11,937 nucleotides of DNA from the NCBI GenBank assembly GCA_903845315.1, contig CAIMWY010000033.1, positions 1 through 11,937 on the forward strand, read 5' to 3'. This DNA comes from an uncultured Burkholderiales bacterium (lineage in GTDB: Bacteria > Pseudomonadota > Gammaproteobacteria > Burkholderiales > Burkholderiaceae). This document shows positions 7,901-11,937 of the stretch, in pieces. The stretch's first letter is position 1. Every line of letters starts with the position of its first letter. Position numbers and translations under genes: made by a program. The notes beneath the pieces are model-generated. The model did no database searches. It was not told the origin of the DNA and saw only the letters and a list, made by a program, of their open reading frames with translations.

Positions 7901-8116
7901 ATTCGGGAGAAAGTGTTTGGCGCAGACCACAGCAAGTCGCTGCTCAGCCGCGAGACCTTGCACAACTTGTTGCACGGTCACTTTCATCTGGGTCACCACA
8001 CCGACCCGGCAGCACCGGCTCAGAGCGCCGATGGCGCTCACGTGCCGGCGCAGACGCCTGCGAGCGAGCCCACCAAGGGTTGGGTGGACAAGCTCAAGTC
8101 GATCTGGAAGTCGTGA
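4994..8116 (+). CDS. Giant kinesin-light-chain-type TPR repeat protein with STAND-like winged-helix N-terminus
   Basis: A 1040-residue protein without signal peptide or membrane helix, so probably cytoplasmic. Residues about 25-80 (KPILGVL...VPLTLVCDVLHLDRSALEQMLHELDPIV) look like the winged-helix domain that follows the NTPase in NACHT/NB-ARC STAND proteins, but there is no P-loop anywhere. Residues 137-978 are 20 tandem TPR units of the TPR_10/TPR_12 (kinesin light chain) kind with consensus H-P-x-T-A-x-x-L-x-x-L-A-x-L-L...G-x-x-x-x-A...L-x-I-R...L-G-x-D. A degenerate cap, a Pro/Ala-rich linker and a short amphipathic tail (WVDKLKSIWKS) follow. Such arrays are scaffolds for protein binding; no partner can be named. 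ATG 4994 is chosen over the upstream in-frame TTG 4985; neither has a strong ribosome binding site. It follows the T1SS genes after 117 bases on the same strand, so it may belong to the same unit. Confidence 0.9.
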   Translation: MNATDISEVFKESFPDIGFYQKTLKPILGVLCAGPERVPLTLVCDVLHLDRSALEQMLHELDPIVVENAGQLAWRSPDIKAWLLAQGGDYALDGAAATRLADFLWAEYQRFAVSAYQLEVLDCLAPLLPMTAHWQVSEDHCAALNTLGLFLRHAGRWQHCVGIYLRVIEVVQSLWGSGHSEQVVAQNNLANVRKQLGQFEEALSLLHNSLAVCELPRHAQDTALTAQTLSSLAHLLREQGQYAQCKPYFERSLEIYQQSLGPVHAQTANAINDLAYLLKDMGEYDASEKLYRQALEIREQTLGVDHTDTAVTLNNLAILLELRGNYDEPEVLQRRALEIFEKQRGADHADTAAALCNLANLLRFKGQYAEAEQMCRRSLSIYEDKLKWDNHLHTAHALQGLAHLLNDLCRFEEAESYFKKSLRIRESILGHDHPHIAQNLNGLSVLLCDQGKFEEAKVMLEQALDIRERTLGPGHPLTAHAVYALANLTSDLGQYEAARVLHERALEIRSIALGVNHAHTAQSLQGLANVLTDTGEWDLAAKLYLMALEVQEEVVGFDHPDTAATLNNFANLLSAQGEFDKAMELYKQSLEIKSRVFGADHRSTAATLSNFANLLRHQGDFDEANKHYQESLLIFESVLGSGHLHTANTMHGLAGLMHDQGEHDDATHMHQRSLAIRESMLGADHPQTAHSLHSLASLLHEKGHYDDAHDLHHRALRIRQNALGDEHPHTAHSLHGLATVLHDLGDHDQSHELHEKALNIRKKVFGDDHIHTAHSMEGLANLLHDKGHLDLAESLHHSALSIRKDKLGDDHPHTASSMHGLAHLLNDRGALEDSELLHMQALAIRERKLGADHPHTARSLHGLGNLKVKAGGHEEAAELLERSLVIKRETLGANHPLTARAYHSLGNLKHALGDHSEAEKLHQQSIDIIQNRFGVEHHSMADALHGLARARHHLGDVLSAKALHERALNIREKVFGADHSKSLLSRETLHNLLHGHFHLGHHTDPAAPAQSADGAHVPAQTPASEPTKGWVDKLKSIWKS
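5402..7927 (+). repeat. Tandem array of 20 TPR-coding units, period 126 bp
   Basis: Twenty in-frame units cover 2526 bases. Eighteen are exactly 126 bases (42 codons). Two, starting at 5528 and 6035, carry one extra codon (129 bases). From the fourth unit on, starts fall at 5783, 5909, 6035, 6164, 6290, 6416, 6542, 6668, 6794, 6920, 7046, 7172, 7298, 7424, 7550, 7676 and 7802, nearly every one opening with a histidine codon. Units are diverged; by eye, units 15 and 16 share 24 of 42 residues. The array therefore arose by old duplications rather than recent expansion, though short blocks such as CATCCGCACAC recur in units 15, 17 and 18. Strict register with no gaps suggests a continuous superhelix. 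Confidence 0.9.
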
Positions 8117-8119
8117 GCC

Positions 8120-9106
8120 TTATTCGACCTTGATGTCGAACTCGCGCACCATCTGCCCCCAAAACGCATAGTCCGCTGCCGCCACGGTGGTCATGGCTGC
8201 TGACGAGGTGCCGGTGGGGGTGAGGCCGAGCGCGCGCATGCGGGCTTGGATTTCGGGCAGCTTCACAATCTTGACGATTTCGGTGTTGAGCTTGGCGATG
8301 ATGTCGTCGGGTGTGCCGGTGGGCGCAAAGATGCCGTGCCACGAGCTGCCAATCACGCCGTTGACGTCGAGGTTGGCGCCGAACTCGGTCATGGTGGGCA
8401 CATTGGGCAAGCTGGCAATGCGCTCGGCACCCGAGATGGCCAAGCCCTTGACCTTGCCCGAGGTGATGAGCGGAATGGCGGTGGTGGAGGCCTCAATGGA
8501 CAGGCTCACCACGCCACTCATCACGTCTGGCGATGGGTTGGTTTTGTAGGGAATGTGGTTGAGCTTGATGCCCAAGCGCTGGGCCCAAGCCTCCATGGCC
8601 ACATGGGGCTGCGAGCCAATGCCCAGAGATGCGTAGTCGACCTTGCCGGGGTTGGCCTTGGCGTAGGCCACCAATTCGGCTATGGTGTTGAAGGGGGCAT
8701 TGGGCGCAGCAGTCAGCACATGGGGCACCAACAATATTTGGCTCACGGCTTTGAAGTCGCGTGGCGGGTTGTACTTGGCGCTCTTGTAGACATTGGGCGC
8801 AATGGCGTGCACGGCCTTGACGCTGAACAACAGGTTGTAGCCGTCGGCGGGGCTGTTGACAGCGGCTTCGGCGCCAATCATGCCGCCCGCGCCAGGACGG
8901 TTGTCGATCACCACCGGTTGACCCAACGCGATGCTCAGTTTGTCGCCAATCAGTCGGGCCACCACATCGGGTGAAATACCGGCAGCAAAGGGCACGATGA
9001 TTTTGATGGGGCGATTCGGGTAGCCCAAAGATTGCGCCCAAGTGGGGTTGAGTGCCAAGCTGGTGGCGCCTGCGGCGAGGCCGTTGAGTAGGTGTCTGCG
9101 TTTCAT
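8120..9106 (-). CDS. Bug-family (TctC-like) periplasmic solute-binding receptor, copy 1
   Basis: Extracytoplasmic receptor of the tripartite tricarboxylate transporter type, 328 residues (typical length). The N-terminus has Lys-Arg-Arg at 2-4 before a hydrophobic stretch (RRHLLNG), so export may go through Tat, with likely cleavage after TWA (residue 24). Family landmarks are YPNRPIKIIVPFAAGISPD (residues 29-47), LGQPVVIDNRPGAGGMIGAE (61-80), the PADGYNLL turn and the late P-x-V-P-T-M-x-E-F motif. Bug proteins usually bind carboxylates or related small polar or aromatic acids; the ligand here is not readable. The usual second glycine of the PGG-type ligand loop is replaced (AAGIS). A good ribosome binding site, AGGAGA at 9114-9119, supports the ATG start. 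This is the last gene of a four-gene minus-strand run, 42 bases after copy 2, and it meets the TPR gene end to end. Confidence 0.94.
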   Translation of the reverse strand: MKRRHLLNGLAAGATSLALNPTWAQSLGYPNRPIKIIVPFAAGISPDVVARLIGDKLSIALGQPVVIDNRPGAGGMIGAEAAVNSPADGYNLLFSVKAVHAIAPNVYKSAKYNPPRDFKAVSQILLVPHVLTAAPNAPFNTIAELVAYAKANPGKVDYASLGIGSQPHVAMEAWAQRLGIKLNHIPYKTNPSPDVMSGVVSLSIEASTTAIPLITSGKVKGLAISGAERIASLPNVPTMTEFGANLDVNGVIGSSWHGIFAPTGTPDDIIAKLNTEIVKIVKLPEIQARMRALGLTPTGTSSAAMTTVAAADYAFWGQMVREFDIKVE

Positions 9107-9113
9107 GGTGTTG

Positions 9114-9119
9114 TCTCCT
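9114..9119 (-). promoter_or_regulatory. Ribosome binding site for Bug receptor copy 1
   Basis: On the minus strand this reads AGGAGA, seven bases before the ATG at 9106-9104. It fits the anti-Shine-Dalgarno sequence well and supports the chosen start. Confidence 0.75.
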
Positions 9120-9148
9120 GTTGAAAATTATTTCTGTGGGCGAGCTGA

Positions 9149-10114
9149 TCACTCGACGGGTATTTTGGCGTCGGCAATGGTTTTTTTCCAACGCGCGGAG
9201 TCGGACTGGATCAAGCTGCCCAATTGCTCGGGGCTGCTGATTTGAATGACCAAGCCTTGCGCGGCCATTTGCTCTTTCACCTCAGGCAAGGCGAGCACCG
9301 CGCTCACATCGCGGTGCAAAGTTTTCACCAATTCGGGCGAGGTTTTGGCGGGGGCCAACACGGCGTACCACGCGTCGACCGCGTCCATGAACTCGATGCC
9401 GTACTCGCGAAACACGGGCACGTTGGGCGTGACAGCAGAACGCGTGGCGCCGGTGGACGCGAGCATGCGCAAGCGCCCCGAGCGCACATGCGGCAGCATG
9501 GAATGCACGCTGGCGAACATGAGTTGCACTTGCCCACCCATCAAGTCGGTGGTGGCGTTGCTGATGCCGCGGTAGGGCACGTGCAGCATGTCAAAGCCGA
9601 GCTGCTGCTTCATCAACTCCATCGCCAAATGGTGGGGTGTGCCGTTGCCGGGTGAGCCAAAGTTGATTTGCCCGGGTTTGGCTTTGGCCAGGGCGATGAC
9701 GCCCGGTAAATCGGCCGCGCCGATGTTGGGGTGGACCACGATGGCAAAGTTAGCCACCGCCATTTTCATGACGGGGGTGAAGTCGGTGGTGGGGTCAAAC
9801 GGCACCCGCTTGTAGAGGTTGGGCGCCATGGTGAGGGTGTTGATGGCCATCAGCAAGGTGTGGCCGTCGGGCGCGGCTTTGGCCGCGGCTTCGGCACCGA
9901 TGTTGCCGCTGGCCCCGGCTTTGTTGTCGACGATGACCGCTTGCTTCCAGCGCTCGCTGAGCTTGGGCGCGATGATGCGCGCAATGATGTCGCTGCCGCT
10001 GCCCGGTGTGAAGGGCACCACCAAGGTGACGGTGCGCTCAGGGAAGGCCTGTGCCGCGAAGCTGCCCGCGAGCAAGCCTGCGACGAGACACAGTTGTTTC
10101 AAGGTGCGTTGCAT
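9149..10114 (-). CDS. Bug-family (TctC-like) periplasmic solute-binding receptor, copy 2
   Basis: A second receptor of the same family, 321 residues, clearly diverged from its neighbour. It has an ordinary Sec signal peptide (Lys/Arg start, hydrophobic core about 8-20, cleavage after AQA at residue 23). Family landmarks follow: FPERTVTLVVPFTPGSGSD (24-42), VIVDNKAGASGNIGAEAA (60-77), the APDGHTLLMA turn (81-90), PFDPTTDFTPV, HVPYRG and the P-N-V-P-V-F-R-E-Y motif. The differing ligand loops (PFTPGSGSD here, PFAAGISPD in copy 1) suggest the two bind different molecules. Start ATG 10114-10112 has AAGGA at 10122-10126. It lies 14 bases downstream of the amidohydrolase gene, so the two are probably co-transcribed. 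No TctA/TctB transporter genes are nearby, as is usual for Bug receptors in this group. Confidence 0.94.
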   Translation of the reverse strand: MQRTLKQLCLVAGLLAGSFAAQAFPERTVTLVVPFTPGSGSDIIARIIAPKLSERWKQAVIVDNKAGASGNIGAEAAAKAAPDGHTLLMAINTLTMAPNLYKRVPFDPTTDFTPVMKMAVANFAIVVHPNIGAADLPGVIALAKAKPGQINFGSPGNGTPHHLAMELMKQQLGFDMLHVPYRGISNATTDLMGGQVQLMFASVHSMLPHVRSGRLRMLASTGATRSAVTPNVPVFREYGIEFMDAVDAWYAVLAPAKTSPELVKTLHRDVSAVLALPEVKEQMAAQGLVIQISSPEQLGSLIQSDSARWKKTIADAKIPVE

Positions 10115-10121
10115 GCGTGTG

Positions 10122-10126
10122 TCCTT
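10122..10126 (-). promoter_or_regulatory. Ribosome binding site for Bug receptor copy 2
   Basis: On the minus strand this reads AAGGA, seven bases before the ATG at 10114. It lies between the amidohydrolase stop codon and the receptor start and supports the assigned start. Confidence 0.65.
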
Positions 10127-10128
10127 TC

Positions 10129-11154
10129 TTAGCCGAGGTGGGACAAGCCCAGCAGTTTGTAGGCGTTGCCGAAGTAGAGTTTGCGGGCATCTTCTTTGTC
10201 GAGCTTCAAGTCTTCGATCGAGCGAATGCCTTCGCGGATGAACATCGGACCTTCTTCCGGATCGAACGGACAGTCGCTGGCAAACACCACTTTGTCGGCG
10301 CCAAAAAAATCGAGGCCACAGCGCAGGGCAGAGCTGGAGCCGCCCAGCACCGTGTCGCCAAAGAACATCTTGAAGTATTCGATGGGGGGCTTGGACAAAC
10401 TTTTCAGCACATCGGCCTCAGACCCATCCACACTGCGGCTGCCCAACTGGGCCCACAGGGTTTCGGCACGGCCTGAAAAATAAGGCAGCATGCCGCCGCA
10501 GTGGTGGGTGATCAAACGCAAATTGGGCAAGCGCTCGAGCAAGCCTGAGAACACCATGCGTGACATGGCCACGCTGGTCTCCATGGGCCAGCCCAAGACC
10601 TGCCAAATTTCGTATTTCGATTTGTCCTCGTTGGGGTAGTCAGCGCGGCTGCCCGGGCGTGTGGGGTGCATCCACACGGGCATGTGGTGCACGTTGGTGA
10701 TGCGCTCGAAGATCTTGAACACCTCGGGCTCGTCCAAGGCTTTGCCGTTCACGCTGGTCAAAACCTGCACGCCCTTGGCGCCCAACTTTTCAATGGCGTA
10801 GTCCATTTCTTGCAGCGCAGCTTCGGGGTTGTTCATGGGCAGCGAGGCCACAAAGTAGGGGAAGGTCTCGGGCCACTGGCGACAAATCTCGGCCATGCCT
10901 TCATTGGCCACACGGGCATAGCCGGGTGAGACATCGGGCCCGCCCAGCATCTCGGGGGAGGGCACAGCCAGCGAGATGACTTGCTGCACACCGGGAAAGC
11001 CCTTGAGCATCTCCACACGGGCGGGCATGTCCCAGAGCATGCGCAAATTGCTCATGCGTTTGATCATGCCCGGCTCTTTGCCGTGTTGCTTGACCAGCTC
11101 CACATAAGCGGGTGGCATGACGTGGTTGTAGATGTCGATTTTGGTGTCGGTCAC
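10129..11154 (-). CDS. Amidohydrolase-2 / ACMSD-family metal-dependent hydrolase or decarboxylase
   Basis: A 341-residue TIM-barrel enzyme of the amidohydrolase-related family (Amidohydro_2), which includes aminocarboxymuconate-semialdehyde decarboxylase, gamma-resorcylate and 5-carboxyvanillate decarboxylases and some hydrolases. Visible family features are the N-terminal strand IDIYNHVMP (6-14), WMHPTRP with metal ligand His163, ITHHCGG with His217/His218, and FASDCPFD with Asp294. The usual D-x-H-x-H signature reads D-I-Y-N-H: the first metal histidine is Tyr9, while His11 is kept. C-terminal RKLYFGNAYKLLGL is the usual family ending. The start is GTG at 11154-11152, with only a weak AAGAGA upstream; the position is right for a family N-terminus. 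It lies between an alpha/beta hydrolase and two Bug receptors, consistent with breakdown of an imported carboxylated compound. The exact reaction is unknown. Confidence 0.9.
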   Translation of the reverse strand: MTDTKIDIYNHVMPPAYVELVKQHGKEPGMIKRMSNLRMLWDMPARVEMLKGFPGVQQVISLAVPSPEMLGGPDVSPGYARVANEGMAEICRQWPETFPYFVASLPMNNPEAALQEMDYAIEKLGAKGVQVLTSVNGKALDEPEVFKIFERITNVHHMPVWMHPTRPGSRADYPNEDKSKYEIWQVLGWPMETSVAMSRMVFSGLLERLPNLRLITHHCGGMLPYFSGRAETLWAQLGSRSVDGSEADVLKSLSKPPIEYFKMFFGDTVLGGSSSALRCGLDFFGADKVVFASDCPFDPEEGPMFIREGIRSIEDLKLDKEDARKLYFGNAYKLLGLSHLG

Positions 11155-11208
11155 GGGAGGTCTCTTGTCAGGGGTTAGGTCAAGTTTTGAGAAATCGAAG
11201 GGCTGGAT

Positions 11209-11937
11209 TTATGGACGGATGTTTTGGTCCATCCAATTGGCCAACCAGTGGCCAATTGGCAGGCTGTGTTTGTCTTGCATCAGCATGTGCGAAGCGCCGG
11301 GTAAGCCGACTTGGGCCAGTTCAACTTGCTGCGCTTTGCCGCCTGCTTGGTTGACGGCGGCGACAAATTCGCGGCACAGCTTCAGGCGGGGCGCCCAGCG
11401 CGGAGAAAGTTCCACATAGTCGCCCCACACCACCAAGATGGGCATGCCCAAGTAGGGCTTGAGGTCGGCTTTGGGATCGGGGCAGGCACCGGGCTCGACC
11501 GCCACGATGCCTTGGATGCCCCGTGTGTCCAGCGCTGCCGTTTGGAACGGAAAAATGCCCGACTGCGAATGGCTCATCAGCACCGCGCCTTTGAGCTGTT
11601 GCGCGAGTTGCGACAGCGCAGGCACCGTGGGGTTCGGGGTGGGCAGCGCGTTGAGCCAGTCGGGCACCATTTGTTTGAAAAACTCGCCTTGTGCTTCCAG
11701 CGGAAACTGCATGCCCGGGAAGACTTCGGGGTACTTGGCGCCAAAGCGGAAGATGGCCCACGCGCCTTCTTGTGAGGCCCCAAACACCTGCGGCAAAGCG
11801 TCTGCGTTGGCCTTGCCTGCTTTGACTTGCACGATGGCCGAGGGGTTGGCGGCCGAGCGTCCGCGCGAGACTTGGTCGATCACATACGTGGGGTAGCCAC
11901 GGCGCACAAACAACTCGTCCCAGCCCATGCGGCCATC
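11209..11937 (-). CDS. Alpha/beta hydrolase, esterase-like (5' end outside window)
   Basis: Partial gene transcribed leftward. The frame is open to the window edge (reading D-G-R before the first methionine) and ends at TAA 11211-11209, giving 243 residues; the N-terminus, with any signal peptide, is missing. The start-like Met at 11928 lies inside the conserved strand DGRMGWDELFVRRGYPTYV, followed by VIDQVSRGRS, so it is not the true start. Visible catalytic elements are the nucleophile elbow SHSQSG (Ser codon 11566-11568; first residue Ser where many relatives have Gly), the strand ILVVWGDYVELSPRW with the likely acid region, and GASHMLMQD with the probable catalytic His. Similar proteins are annotated as alpha/beta hydrolases or esterases of unknown substrate. 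The stop is 54 bases before the amidohydrolase start, so it is probably the upstream member of the same operon. Confidence 0.87.
   Translation of the reverse strand, partial: DGRMGWDELFVRRGYPTYVIDQVSRGRSAANPSAIVQVKAGKANADALPQVFGASQEGAWAIFRFGAKYPEVFPGMQFPLEAQGEFFKQMVPDWLNALPTPNPTVPALSQLAQQLKGAVLMSHSQSGIFPFQTAALDTRGIQGIVAVEPGACPDPKADLKPYLGMPILVVWGDYVELSPRWAPRLKLCREFVAAVNQAGGKAQQVELAQVGLPGASHMLMQDKHSLPIGHWLANWMDQNIRP

Noticed and set aside
5402..7927. Regular repeats considered as a CRISPR-like or non-coding satellite array
   Set aside because: The period is 126 bases, every unit keeps one reading frame, and the conservation follows protein positions; there are no identical short repeats with unique spacers.
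8246..8974. Plus-strand open frame of 242 codons opposite Bug receptor copy 1
   Set aside because: Gly/His/Val-rich translation without domain features, lying wholly inside a well-supported receptor gene on the other strand.
11155..11208. Gap between the alpha/beta hydrolase and the amidohydrolase considered as a promoter region
   Set aside because: Only 54 bases, with no clear -35/-10 pair or hairpin; more likely an intra-operon spacer.

Overview
The window looks like chromosome from a betaproteobacterium of the order Burkholderiales, probably Comamonadaceae (Limnohabitans/Rhodoferax-like). The reasons are moderately high GC, heavy use of TTG for leucine, and two tandem periplasmic receptors of the Bug (tripartite-tricarboxylate-receptor) family, which is greatly expanded in this group. 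The assignment is an inference from style; no rRNA or other marker gene is present.

Plus-strand module (1 to 8116). It opens with the C-terminus of a TolC-like outer-membrane channel. Next come a type I secretion ABC exporter with an apparently inactive C39-like N-terminal domain and an HlyD-family membrane-fusion protein. These three tightly packed genes form a complete type I secretion system (T1SS) of the HlyBD-TolC/LapBCE kind. Overlapping the end of the hlyD-like gene by 20 bases is a gene for an exported ClpP/crotonase-fold protein with a plausible Ser-His-Asp triad. After a 117-base gap comes a 1040-residue cytoplasmic protein with 20 consecutive kinesin-light-chain-type TPR units, nearly all exactly 42 residues long. 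Its N-terminal domain resembles the winged helix that follows the NTPase in STAND/NACHT proteins. No secreted substrate (RTX adhesin or toxin) lies in the window; it would be expected upstream or elsewhere.

Minus-strand module (11937 down to 8120). In order of transcription: the C-terminal two thirds or so of an alpha/beta hydrolase (cut by the window edge), an ACMSD/amidohydrolase-2 family metal-dependent enzyme whose first metal-ligand histidine is replaced by tyrosine, and two different Bug receptors. Gaps are 54, 14 and 42 bases, so this is very likely one operon. It probably serves uptake and breakdown of a carboxylated, perhaps aromatic, compound; the substrate cannot be read from the sequence. 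No TctA/TctB membrane subunits are present.

The two modules converge with only 3 bases between their stop codons (8116 and 8120), and no hairpin terminator is visible there. No tRNA, rRNA, CRISPR array, insertion sequence or phage gene was seen. No gene-free stretch exceeds 120 bases. The best candidates for something undescribed are the exported ClpP-like protein locked to a T1SS, and the giant histidine-rich TPR scaffold with a STAND-like head but no NTPase.
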